DNA of 8,182 nt from Candidatus Nomurabacteria bacterium (GCA_031287975.1 JAITSF010000035.1:1-8182), one strand, 5' to 3'. Counted from the stretch's first letter, positions 1 to 7,071 are shown. Numbers and translations: made by a program. The notes: generated by a model from the letters alone, not told the origin.

Positions 1-551
1 TCTACCTTAGTGCCGAATGTCAAATCTTGACTGTTCCCAGTACTAACTGTTGGTGTGGTAGTAGTGTTAATAATAACAGAGCTGTTCTGGTTCGGCACTT
101 GAAACCAAACACTATCATCGCCTTTATCTAAGTTAGTGAAGGTTGTAGCTAGGGTTGCACCCCATTGGTTGGGGTCTAGGGTGTCAGGACTGGTTACAGT
201 ACCAGTTACTGGGCTAATCTTGTTGGTGGTTGTTGAACAGTCTGTATCGGTGGAACGTAACAAGCAAGTATTAGTAGTGTGATTAGTACTAAGGGTAGTG
301 TTATAGCCAGTTGGGTTGTCGGTTGTAGTGTTGATAGTAACAGTAGCTGTTTTAGTCGGAGCATTAGGAACAACATCAGCAATACTAACTGAAGTTATAC
401 TGCCTAAGCTGAGGGACAGGCTAGGTTCAGAAGACTTTAGGGGGTTTGATGGGTCAGCTAGAGCATTGGGAATTGAAAGTAATGGGAAGGTTAAAAGACA
501 GGTTAGGATTATAAGGCTGAATAGACTAAAGGTTGTGGCAAACTTATACAA
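1..551 (-). CDS. Secreted Ser/Thr/Asn-rich surface protein, N-terminal part (runs off left edge)
   Basis: The minus-strand frame is open from upstream of the promoter to the window edge. Read from TTG at 551-549 it gives an ordinary signal peptide: Lys at residue 3, a hydrophobic core at about residues 4-28, and a likely cleavage after NALA (residue 32). A Thr/Ser/Asn-rich exported region with very few charges follows, including DNPTGYNTTLSTN and an end near DLTFGTKV. This resembles the extracellular modules that precede FISUMP domains in Saccharibacteria surface proteins, and the gene entering at the right edge continues the same kind of module. No Shine-Dalgarno supports the TTG start. The better-placed start is ATG 684, 6 nt after an extended -10 box, but the (TC)11 tract at 590-569 puts it out of frame and it stops at 546-544. 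The gene may therefore be phase-variable and OFF here. The export call is firm; the start and function are not. Confidence 0.72.
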   Translation of the reverse strand, partial: MYKFATTFSLFSLIILTCLLTFPLLSIPNALADPSNPLKSSEPSLSLSLGSITSVSIADVVPNAPTKTATVTINTTTDNPTGYNTTLSTNHTTNTCLLRSTDTDCSTTTNKISPVTGTVTSPDTLDPNQWGATLATTFTNLDKGDDSVWFQVPNQNSSVIINTTTTPTVSTGNSQDLTFGTKV

Positions 552-568
552 GTTTTGGTGCGCTGACC

Positions 569-590
569 GAGAGAGAGAGAGAGAGAGAGA
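569..590. repeat. Dinucleotide microsatellite, (GA)11 on + / (TC)11 on -
   Basis: Eleven uninterrupted GA units occupy 569-590, between the promoter-proximal ATG and the signal-peptide coding part of the minus-strand surface gene. Tracts of this length are prone to slipped-strand mispairing. Adding or losing units changes which upstream start is joined to the exported frame. Confidence 0.93.
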
Positions 591-597
591 GGAGCCA

Positions 598-635
598 GTC
601 CCAGACCATCTTTGCGGAGCAAAGTGGTGTGGGAC
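598..635 (-). repeat. Strong imperfect hairpin in the surface-gene leader
   Basis: The arms GTCCCAGACCATCTTTGC (598-615) and GCAAAGTGGTGTGGGAC (619-635) pair across a 3-nt loop, with one mismatch and one bulge. On the minus-strand transcript it would form about 50 nt after the predicted start and directly before the TC tract. There is no U-run after it, so it is not a classical terminator. Attenuation, start-site occlusion or an inserted palindromic unit are all possible. Confidence 0.75.
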
Positions 636-690
636 AACATTTCCCACTAGCAATTCTGCCAACTTTGGTTCTTCGCATTTCCATATGGTT

Positions 691-699
691 ATTATAGCA
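691..699 (-). promoter_or_regulatory. Extended -10 promoter of the left surface-protein gene
   Basis: On the minus strand, TGC-TATAAT (699-691) ends 6 nt before ATG 684, so the transcript should start at or next to the ATG. No convincing -35 box is seen. The spacing matches the other promoters in the window. Confidence 0.6.
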
Positions 700-734
700 T
701 AAGTTTTATAATGTTAATAAGAAAATCAAATGTT

Positions 735-757
735 ATTGTTGTAAAATTTACAACAAT
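735..757. repeat. Perfect AT-rich palindrome
   Basis: The arms ATTGTTGTAAA (735-745) and TTTACAACAAT (747-757) flank one central base. It lies between the tRNA-Ala 3' end and the promoter of the left surface gene, about 40 bp upstream of that -10 box. It could be a weak terminator for the tRNA transcript, since T-rich sequence follows on the minus strand, or a repressor/activator site. Confidence 0.7.
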
Positions 758-796
758 GCTGAGGTGTGGAAAACTGATAACCGCGTAACTACAGAA

Positions 797-899
797 TCCC
801 TCATCGCTTGGTGGAGCGTAGCGGATTCGAACCGCTGACCTATTGATTGCGAACCAATCGCTCTACCAACTGAGCTAACGCCCCACAAGCGGCGAGGGA
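797..899 (-). repeat. 14-bp inverted repeat flanking the tRNA (extended precursor stem)
   Basis: TCCCTCATCGCTTG (797-810) and CAAGCGGCGAGGGA (886-899) are complementary at 12 of 14 positions. In the minus-strand RNA the remaining two are one G-U wobble and one C-A mismatch. Only one base separates the 5' arm from tRNA position 1, and the 3' arm overlaps the last two bases of CCA. The pre-tRNA would therefore carry a long helix stacked on the acceptor stem, competing with CCA-end exposure. It could be a processing signal or part of termination. Confidence 0.7.
809..884 (-). tRNA. tRNA-Ala(CGC), CCA encoded
   Basis: This is a complete cloverleaf of 76 nt including the genomically encoded CCA (811-809). 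The acceptor arms GGGGCGT and ACGCTCC contain G3-U70, the alanine identity element. The D-stem is GCTC/GAGC, the anticodon stem is ATTGG/TCAAT with loop TTCGCAA, and the T-arm is AGCGG-TTCGAAT-CCGCT. Anticodon CGC reads GCG codons, which are used often in the neighbouring core genes. The gene is transcribed leftwards, probably from the -10 box at 930-922, with a leader of about 30 nt. Flanking bases 886-899 and 797-810 extend the acceptor stem in the precursor. Confidence 0.96.
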
Positions 900-916
900 C
901 AGCCGGCGCTGGCTGT
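899..916. repeat. Short GC-rich palindrome upstream of tRNA-Ala
   Basis: ACAGCC (899-904) pairs with GGCTGT (911-916) around a GCGC core. It would form a hairpin at the very 5' end of the predicted tRNA transcript, abutting the precursor stem. A protective leader hairpin or a protein-binding site is possible. Confidence 0.55.
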
Positions 917-921
917 TAGCC

Positions 922-930
922 ATTGTAACA
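922..930 (-). promoter_or_regulatory. Extended -10 promoter driving tRNA-Ala
   Basis: On the minus strand, TGT-TACAAT (930-922) would start transcription near 915, about 30 nt upstream of the tRNA. It is the mirror image of the promoter at 937-945, and the two are separated by a short T-run. Confidence 0.5.
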
Positions 931-936
931 TTTTTT

Positions 937-945
937 TGATACAAT
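937..945 (+). promoter_or_regulatory. Extended -10 promoter of the VTT-family gene
   Basis: TGA-TACAAT ends 6 nt before ATG 952, which predicts a leaderless or near-leaderless mRNA. No Shine-Dalgarno is present. It forms a back-to-back pair with the tRNA promoter at 922-930. Confidence 0.6.
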
Positions 946-951
946 TAACAC

Positions 952-1722
952 ATGACTAGAAAAAAATTACGCCAAATGCTGACTTTTAAGAACATCTTGA
1001 TTTTGTTGTGTTTGTTGGGCGGTTTGGCTTTTGTGGGGATTCATTGGTGGCCGCAGTGGTCGGATTTTTTTGGCAACGCCAGTCATGTTATGGCGCTGAT
1101 AAACACAGCTGGACCGCTCGGGCCGATAATTTTTGTGGTGCTACAGGCTTTTCAGACGATTTTTGCACCGATTCCGGGCAATGTAACCGGCGCGGTCGGC
1201 GGGGCGGTGTTTGGTTGGTGGGGATTGCCACTGACGATTGTCGGCGGGGCTTTGGGCATGGCGGTGGTGGTGGCTATCAGCCGGAAATTCGGTCGGCCGC
1301 TGTTAGAAAAGTTTTTTAACAAGCAGAAAATCAAGAAGTTGGACTGGCTATTGGACCACCCAGCGGCGGAAATGGTGCTGTTTTTGATATTTTTGTTCCC
1401 GTTTATGCCGGACGATATCGTGGGTTATTTGGCGGGGCTAACCAAAATCCGGTTTCGGAATATTATGATAATTTCGATTGTCGGCAAAGCGCCAATGCAG
1501 TTGGTAACGAACTTTTTCGGCGCAAACTTGTTGAATGGGAATTTGTGGATTGTGTTGGTGGTGGCGGCGGTGATTGCCCTGTTGGCGTTGGTGATTTTTA
1601 TCAAACGGCAGTGGTTCTTGAGCTTTATTCAGTCCCACGACCATTGGCAGTTTTTGAAAAATAGCATAAACACCAAAAATAAGGTAAAATCAAAACATGT
1701 TTCAAATCATAATCAGAAATAA
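952..1722 (+). CDS. TVP38/TMEM64-like (VTT/DedA superfamily) membrane protein
   Basis: This 256-residue polytopic inner-membrane protein has a first hydrophobic segment at about residues 11-31. The VTT core starts with GPLGPIIFVVLQAFQTIFAPIPGN (residues 54-77) and continues through the Gly-rich stretch at 78-109, the FGRPLLEKFF loop, the FLFPFMPDDIVGYLAG re-entrant motif (147-162) and PMQLVTNFFG (181-190). A last helix spans about 197-217 and is followed by a basic tail. Family members act in lipid scrambling or undecaprenyl-phosphate recycling in other organisms; the substrate here cannot be told. The usual Arg before the second Pro motif is not evident. The start is ATG 952, 6 nt after a -10 box. 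The last 26 nt overlap the start of the MurF-like gene, so the two genes are tightly packed. Confidence 0.85.
   Translation: MTRKKLRQMLTFKNILILLCLLGGLAFVGIHWWPQWSDFFGNASHVMALINTAGPLGPIIFVVLQAFQTIFAPIPGNVTGAVGGAVFGWWGLPLTIVGGALGMAVVVAISRKFGRPLLEKFFNKQKIKKLDWLLDHPAAEMVLFLIFLFPFMPDDIVGYLAGLTKIRFRNIMIISIVGKAPMQLVTNFFGANLLNGNLWIVLVVAAVIALLALVIFIKRQWFLSFIQSHDHWQFLKNSINTKNKVKSKHVSNHNQK
1685..1690 (+). promoter_or_regulatory. -10-like box before the MurF-like gene, inside the VTT gene end
   Basis: TAAAAT ends 6 nt before ATG 1697, matching the spacing of the other promoters here. It lacks the TG extension and lies inside the 3' end of the upstream gene. Co-transcription from the upstream promoter is equally possible. 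Confidence 0.4.
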
Positions 1723-2983
1723 ATTGGAGAAATTAGTCCGCCAGTATTTCCAAAAACACCCCGAAGTTAAACTGGTGGCAGTGGTCGGCGCGGTCGGCAA
1801 AACCACTACTAAAAACGCTATCGCTACTGTGCTGAGCAAAAAATTCAGGGTGCGCATGGAAAACGGCAACCACAACACCCAACTGTCGGTACCACCGGCG
1901 TTGCTCGGTGTTAAATACCCGGAAGGTCATGTCCATTCGCCGCTGGCTTGGCTACGGGTTTTTGGGGCGATGAAAAAGCGGATTAAGGCGGAGAGTGATG
2001 TTGATGTGATTGTCCAAGAACTCGGTACTGACCACAACGGCGAAATCCCGCATTTCGGCAAGTATTTGCGGCCGGATATCGCGGTGGTAACCAGTGTCGC
2101 GCCGGAACATATGGAATATTTCAAAACTATCGAAGCGGTAGCGAAAGAGGAACTGTCGGTTACCAGCTACAGCGCCACGACGCTAATCAACCGCGATGAT
2201 ACTGACGAGCAGTTTGCCGAGTTTATATTGTCGGATAAAATCAACACTTACGGTATTCATGAGCCGGCGGAATATCGGTTCGAAACGGTCGGCGAGCAGG
2301 ACGTTTTGAAAGGTTTTTCGGGGCAGTTTATCTCGCCGGAGCTGGGCGATGTGCCGGCGGTTGTCAGTTTAATCGGCCAGCATAACCTCAAGGCCGGCAT
2401 TGCGGCTGGCGCGGTCGGCGCCAAATTGGGCATGAGTGCGGCGGAAATTTCCGACGGAATGGACGAGATTCACACTGTTCCGGGACGTATGAATGTGCTG
2501 CGCGGGCGTGCCGGCACGACCATTATCGACGACACTTATAATTCCGGTCCATCGGCGGCAATCGCGGCGCTCAAAACCCTCTACCAGATCAAAGCGCCCC
2601 TGAAATTTGCGATTTTGGGTTCGATGAACGAGTTGGGCGAGACTTCCGAGTCAGCCCACGCCGCTGTCGGCGACTATTGCAACCCAGAAGAAATCGAATA
2701 CGTTATCACAATCGGCGAAGAGGCCGAAAAATACCTAGTGCCGGCCGCCAAAACCAAAGGCAATCGCGTAGCGTCGTTTCGCTCGCCGATCGGCGCGGGA
2801 GCGTTCCTTAACAAGCGGCTACAAAAAGGCGCGGTTATTCTCGCCAAAGGTTCACAAAACGGCGTTTTCGCCGAAGAAGCTATCAAAATGCTACTACACT
2901 CGACTGTCGAGGAAGACCAACTGGTGCGTCAAACGCCGTATTGGTTGAATTTAAAAGCTAAGCTCTACGACAACCAAAAATAA
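1697..2983 (+). CDS. MurF-like Mur ligase lacking the N-terminal UDP-substrate domain
   Basis: This is an ATP-dependent amide-bond ligase of the Mur family (428 residues). The P-loop GAVGKTTTK spans residues 31-39. MurF-type signatures follow: ENGNHNTQ (55-62), QELGTDHNGEI (107-117), VTSVAPEHMEYF (131-142), GQHNLKAGIAAG (227-238), TVPGRMNVL (260-268), DDTYNSGPSA (278-287), GSMNELGETS (308-317) and a late KGS (384-386). MurF normally adds D-Ala-D-Ala to UDP-MurNAc-tripeptide in the cytoplasm, and its P-loop lies near residue 107. Here the roughly 75-residue UMP-binding first domain is missing, so the acceptor may be recognised differently. Related lone Mur ligases exist (MurT-like, CapB-like, cyanophycin-like), but the DxYN and LGxMxELGE signatures favour MurF. 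The next gene encodes a wall-remodelling protein. Confidence 0.82.
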   Translation: MFQIIIRNKLEKLVRQYFQKHPEVKLVAVVGAVGKTTTKNAIATVLSKKFRVRMENGNHNTQLSVPPALLGVKYPEGHVHSPLAWLRVFGAMKKRIKAESDVDVIVQELGTDHNGEIPHFGKYLRPDIAVVTSVAPEHMEYFKTIEAVAKEELSVTSYSATTLINRDDTDEQFAEFILSDKINTYGIHEPAEYRFETVGEQDVLKGFSGQFISPELGDVPAVVSLIGQHNLKAGIAAGAVGAKLGMSAAEISDGMDEIHTVPGRMNVLRGRAGTTIIDDTYNSGPSAAIAALKTLYQIKAPLKFAILGSMNELGETSESAHAAVGDYCNPEEIEYVITIGEEAEKYLVPAAKTKGNRVASFRSPIGAGAFLNKRLQKGAVILAKGSQNGVFAEEAIKMLLHSTVEEDQLVRQTPYWLNLKAKLYDNQK

Positions 2984-2991
2984 GCAATTTA

Positions 2992-3000
2992 TGATAAAAT
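2992..3000 (+). promoter_or_regulatory. Extended -10 promoter of the G5/lysozyme gene
   Basis: TGA-TAAAAT ends 7 nt before the GTG start at 3008, in the 24-bp gap after the MurF-like gene. The AAGG just before GTG is too close to act as a Shine-Dalgarno. Confidence 0.55.
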
Positions 3001-3007
3001 TTATAAG

Positions 3008-4312
3008 GTGAAAAAGTTTTTTCAATTAGAAGTTAAGTGGTTAAATTACGCTTTGCCGTTGTGGGTGATTTTAGCCGGCGCGGTAGCAGTGTTGTTGCTG
3101 ATAATAGGCGTGGTTTTTAGCACAGTTTTCCGGGACGCTCCCACTGAACAGCAGGCTTATAACAAACTGGTTACAATTTACGATCAAGGCCAAGAAAAAA
3201 CTATCTTGACTCGAGCCGAAACGGTGGCAGAAGCTTTGGCGGAGGCAGATGTGGCGGTCGACAGCTCCGATACTGTCGAGCCGGCGGCGGGTACGTTTTT
3301 GGTGGCGAGTTCTTACTCTGTCAATATCTACAGGGCGCGGCCGGTGGTGGTGGTTGATGGCACGCGGCAGATCCGAGTCGTTACAGCTGCTCAGACCGGC
3401 AAGACTATCGCCCAAGCCGCCGAAGTCCAGCTTAACAACGAAGACAAAATCAGCTTGCGCCACAACGAGGATGTTCTGACCGCCGCTGGAGCGATTATGA
3501 TCGCCGAAATCGACCGCGCCGTGCCGGTGGGTCTAGTGCTGTACGGTCAAGCTAATCAATTCCTCACTCAGTCCGAAACAGTCGGCGAGTTTTTGCGGGA
3601 AAAGGGTATTAACACTGGGCCGGACGTGTTTGTTGAGCCAGCGGCCGATACGAAAATTTTCGCTAATATTGAGATAAAAGTTTGGCGCGAAGGCATCAAC
3701 ACAGTGTCGATCGACGAAGACCTGCCGTATGCGACCGAACAGGTACAGAGCAACGACTACTTAGTGGGTTACCGCCAGGTTCAGACGCTCGGAGTCAACG
3801 GCCGGCGCAGCGTTACGTATGAAGTCGAAATGCGCAGCGGTGTGGAAGTTAGCCGCAAAGAAATTCAAAGTGTTATCACACTAGCGCCGGTTTCTCAGGT
3901 CGAAGTTGTCGGTATCAAACGCACTGGCACAGCGACTACGCCGTCCGAAAACCAAACTATTACTTGGAACTATCTGCGTGCGCAGGGCTTTAGCCGCGAG
4001 CAAACCGCCGGAATTATGGGGAATCTGCAGCAAGAACACGGTTTCCAAACCAGCGGCGACGGCTTGGCGCAGTGGACTGGTGGCCGCAAGGCTAAACTGA
4101 TGGCGATGGACGATCCGTATAATATTTACACTCAGTTGGATTTTCTGATGTACGAGCTAAACGGCAGTTACAGCGGTGTTAAAAGCGCTATTCTTGGCTC
4201 GGCGTCGGTCGAAGACGCCGTGATAATTTTCCAAAATCAGTTTGAGAGGTGCGGTGTTTGTGTCCAAGACCGGCGGATTCAGTTTGCTTATAATATTTTG
4301 GCGAGCCACTAA
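3008..4312 (+). CDS. RpfB/YabE-like wall protein: TM anchor, three DUF348, G5, phage-tail-lysozyme domain
   Basis: The protein has 434 residues and starts at GTG. An N-terminal membrane segment (about residues 14-41) anchors it with the bulk outside. Three DUF348-type repeats lie at about 53-94, 104-150 and 174-213, and a G5 domain at about 222-302 (IKVWREGINT to SQVEVVG). After a Thr-rich linker, residues 317-434 look like a phage-tail-lysozyme domain (WNYLRAQGFSREQTAGIMGNLQQEHG, then GLAQWTGGR at 352-360), with Glu343 the likely catalytic acid. The layout matches actinobacterial RpfB and Bacillus YabE except for the catalytic end, which is Rpf or 3D there. It probably cleaves peptidoglycan glycan strands during growth. 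C415 and C418 may form a disulphide or bind metal. The stop TAA overlaps the ATG of rsmA. The domain order is firm; enzyme activity is inferred. Confidence 0.85.
   Translation: MKKFFQLEVKWLNYALPLWVILAGAVAVLLLIIGVVFSTVFRDAPTEQQAYNKLVTIYDQGQEKTILTRAETVAEALAEADVAVDSSDTVEPAAGTFLVASSYSVNIYRARPVVVVDGTRQIRVVTAAQTGKTIAQAAEVQLNNEDKISLRHNEDVLTAAGAIMIAEIDRAVPVGLVLYGQANQFLTQSETVGEFLREKGINTGPDVFVEPAADTKIFANIEIKVWREGINTVSIDEDLPYATEQVQSNDYLVGYRQVQTLGVNGRRSVTYEVEMRSGVEVSRKEIQSVITLAPVSQVEVVGIKRTGTATTPSENQTITWNYLRAQGFSREQTAGIMGNLQQEHGFQTSGDGLAQWTGGRKAKLMAMDDPYNIYTQLDFLMYELNGSYSGVKSAILGSASVEDAVIIFQNQFERCGVCVQDRRIQFAYNILASH
4289..4294 (+). promoter_or_regulatory. Possible internal -10 box for rsmA
   Basis: TATAAT lies 17 nt before ATG 4312, inside the 3' end of the preceding gene. 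The spacing differs from the leaderless pattern, so translational coupling through the TAATG overlap is the more likely way rsmA is expressed. Confidence 0.25.
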
Positions 4313-5076
4313 TGGACGCGAAGAAAAGTCTTGGGCAGCATTGGCTAAACGACACGGCGGCTTTGCGACGGATTAAGGAGCTTTTGGAGATTAAACCTGG
4401 TGATACGGTGTTGGAAATTGGCGCGGGCAAGGGAGCTTTGACGCGATACCTGGCGGAGAGTTCGGCTTCGGTTGTCGCTGTTGAGTATGATGGTGAGTTG
4501 GCAAAAAGGCTCGCCAACGACGTCCCTAAACCTCTCGAGGTCGTAAATGCTGATTTTTTGGAATTTGACTTAGAGAGCCTGCCTGAGGGCTATAAAATTG
4601 TGGGTAATATTCCATACTACATCACAGGTAAGATCGTTAAAAAGTGCCTCTGTGCGCGAAATAAGCCTAGTTTGGTGGTTTTATTGGTCCAAAAAGAGGT
4701 GGCGGAGCGAATCGCCGCCCCTGTGGGTAAACTGTCGATTTTAGGTGTTCTGAGCCAATTTTACGCCGAAATCGCGCTTGGGCCTGTGGCAACGGCTGAT
4801 AAATTCTCTCCAGCGCCGAAAGTCGACAGCCAAGTGGTGGTGTTAAAACCGCGCCCCGAAGTCCAAATTGACAAAGATTTCGAAAAAATCGTCCGCGCCG
4901 GCTTTTCCGCCAAACGCAAAAAACTCAAAACCGCCCTTGCCGGCGGGCTGGGAATCGACAAAACCGCCGCCGAAAAACTGCTTCAAAAGTCCCAAATCGA
5001 CCCTAACAACCGCGCTCAAAACTTATCAGTCGCCGACTGGCGGCGACTAACACAAACAGTCAATTTCGTGATATAA
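4312..5076 (+). CDS. rsmA: 16S rRNA (adenine1518-N6/adenine1519-N6) dimethyltransferase
   Basis: RsmA (KsgA) uses SAM to dimethylate two adjacent adenines in helix 45 of 16S rRNA late in small-subunit assembly. All family motifs are visible in the 254 residues: SLGQHWLND near the N-terminus, the SAM-binding [12 protein letters not shown] (33-44), acidic Glu58 after strand 2, NADFLEFD (79-86), the catalytic NIPYYITG (99-106), the [12 protein letters not shown] segment (167-178), and FSAKRKKL (198-205) opening the C-terminal helical domain. The length is close to the usual 260-275. The ATG overlaps the preceding stop as TAATG, indicating translational coupling. The upstream partner reproduces the rpfB-ksgA / yabE-ksgA linkage without rnmV. 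Synonymous codon choice shifts from G/T-ending to C-ending near 4830. The stop TAA lies inside the prfA -10 box. Confidence 0.97.
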   Translation: MDAKKSLGQHWLNDTAALRRIKELLEIKPGDTVLEIGAGKGALTRYLAESSASVVAVEYDGELAKRLANDVPKPLEVVNADFLEFDLESLPEGYKIVGNIPYYITGKIVKKCLCARNKPSLVVLLVQKEVAERIAAPVGKLSILGVLSQFYAEIALGPVATADKFSPAPKVDSQVVVLKPRPEVQIDKDFEKIVRAGFSAKRKKLKTALAGGLGIDKTAAEKLLQKSQIDPNNRAQNLSVADWRRLTQTVNFVI

Positions 5077-5077
5077 T
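5069..5077 (+). promoter_or_regulatory. Extended -10 promoter of prfA, containing the rsmA stop codon
   Basis: TGA-TATAAT ends 7 nt before ATG 5085. The rsmA stop TAA (5074-5076) lies within the hexamer, so promoter and gene end share bases. The hexamer is a consensus match, and no Shine-Dalgarno lies between it and the ATG. Confidence 0.65.
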
Positions 5078-5084
5078 TGTAATT

Positions 5085-6103
<1,019 letters not shown>

Positions 6104-6107
<4 letters not shown>

Positions 6108-6895
6108 AAACCAATCAACCCGCTAAAAAACACCAAAATCAACAACAACGCCACCGCCCCAAAAAAAGTCGGCAACAAAACATCATCTTGCTTAATCCGC
6201 CCCTCATTAGCGCGGTAACTGTTATAAAACTTCTCCGTTACAAAAGCCAAAATCATCGCCACCACCGCGACTTCCGGAATGTGAATCAACCCGCCGAAAT
6301 TATAAGTCAGCGACCAATGATAACCCAAAAACCCCAGCTCCGCCAAAACCAAACCCCAAACCAACGCCAACAGAGTATATTGCCGTTCTTTATGCAACAT
6401 CAAAACATGCCGCGCCGCCGCGAAACCGATCCCAAAGCTAAACAACGTTACCAGCGGTGCCGACAAATAATCCGCCACCGAAAACAGCGCCACCAAACCC
6501 ACAAACTGGCTCAAACCGGCTTGCAAAACCACCGGTGCTGGCTTGGTCAGCGGCTTTAAGAAAATCAGCCATAAAGCATACAAAACCGTCAAAACCAACT
6601 GGTAAATCAAAACTTCCGAACCGCTACCCAGCTCCGCGCCCCAAACCAACAGCACAATCCCCGCACAAAAAATAAAATCCGTCAAGTTACTCAAAATATT
6701 AGGCGCCCAAAAGCGCGGCTTAACCGCAAAAACCCGAAACTTACTTACTATCACCAACCCAATCGCCGCCCACGGCGAATCCGGAAACAACAACACCAGC
6801 CCCAACGAACCGCCAGCCATCAGCAAATTAAACAAAATATGCAACAAGCTAGTAACAATATCTTTTTTCTTAATTGTGCGAATGATTTCCGACAT
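6104..6895 (-). CDS. Polytopic membrane protein of unknown function
   Basis: This 263-residue protein is largely hydrophobic, with about eight membrane segments: roughly residues 14-37, 41-57, 68-88, 95-114, 121-141, 144-162, 173-192 and 202-222, plus a last one at 240-261. There is a short basic N-terminus (RTIKKKD) and a charged loop at 221-238 ([18 protein letters not shown]). No catalytic or transport motif is recognised, and the family is not known to me. ATG 6895 sits 6 nt after a consensus extended -10 box. The end is TAG at 6106-6104, sharing bases with the prfA stop, so the two genes converge with no room for a terminator. On the minus strand the gene is rich in TTG and GTG codons, unlike the C-ending codons of prfA next door. 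Confidence 0.8.
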
Positions 6896-6901
6896 ATTCT
6901 C

Positions 6902-6910
6902 ATTATATCA
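6902..6910 (-). promoter_or_regulatory. Extended -10 promoter of the membrane-protein gene
   Basis: On the minus strand, TGA-TATAAT (6910-6902) ends 6 nt before ATG 6895. GAGAAT lies between them and is too close to the ATG to act as a Shine-Dalgarno. Confidence 0.65.
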
Positions 6911-7008
6911 CAAAACGTCCGCGACCAAATAATTACAAAGACCCATCGGGGGTTATCAACAACTAGACGCAGCTTGGCAATATGATAGATTATCTGATCC
7001 TTGTTTAC

Positions 7009-7051
7009 CAAGGCCGGTTGCAGCAAGGACGGTCCTTGCTGCACGGCCTTG
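7009..7051. repeat. 20-bp hairpin with 2-nt bulge
   Basis: The inner arms TGCAGCAAGGAC (7019-7030) and GTCCTTGCTGCA (7032-7043) are perfect around one base. The outer arms CAAGGCCG (7009-7016) and CGGCCTTG (7044-7051) extend the stem, leaving only GT at 7017-7018 unpaired. No T-run follows on either strand, so a plain intrinsic terminator is unlikely. Confidence 0.85.
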
Positions 7052-7071
7052 CTGCACGGTCCCTGCTGCAA
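7031..7071. repeat. Three tandem ~14-bp repeats
   Basis: GGTCCTTGCTGCAC (7031-7044), GGCCTTGCTGCAC (7045-7057) and GGTCCCTGCTGCAA (7058-7071) are head-to-tail copies differing by one deletion or substitution. The first copy is also the right arm of the hairpin at 7009-7051. Confidence 0.8.

Larger units (their letters stand above)
544..684 (-). other. Out-of-frame leader ORF (46 codons) from the promoter-proximal ATG
   Basis: ATG at 684-682 lies 6 nt after the TATAAT box, the spacing seen for most genes in this window. Translation reads through the TC tract as alternating Leu-Ser and ends at TAA 546-544. A second ATG at 609-607 is in the same frame. One extra TC unit (12) or two fewer (9) would join this ORF to the signal-peptide frame, giving LSLSLSLS followed by RSAHQNLYKF. 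It is either the OFF-state product of a contingency gene or a chance leader ORF. The joined form would have an unusually long region (about 60 residues) before the hydrophobic core, which counts somewhat against it. Confidence 0.5.

Noticed and set aside
316..702. Open frame of 128 codons on the + strand
   Set aside because: It is antisense to the secreted surface gene, runs through the GA repeat as Arg-Glu repeats, and has no promoter. The minus-strand frame has a signal peptide and typical surface-protein sequence.
899..940. Intrinsic terminator on the + strand (palindrome then T7)
   Set aside because: The T-run is about 14 nt away from the stem, and no + strand gene ends before it.
1008..1319. 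103-codon + strand frame inside the VTT gene
   Set aside because: It is an alternate-frame shadow with Cys/Arg/Gly-rich low-quality sequence, while the VTT frame is a coherent membrane protein.
4026..4035. TGCAGCAAG within the G5/lysozyme gene, similar to the palindrome decamer
   Set aside because: It is single, has no partner arm, and encodes part of the catalytic-region motif (LQQE), so the match is probably chance.
6941..6956. Possible terminator (GACCC...GGGTT) between the FISUMP and membrane genes
   Set aside because: Only about four base pairs with a weak T-rich follow-on; too little to call.
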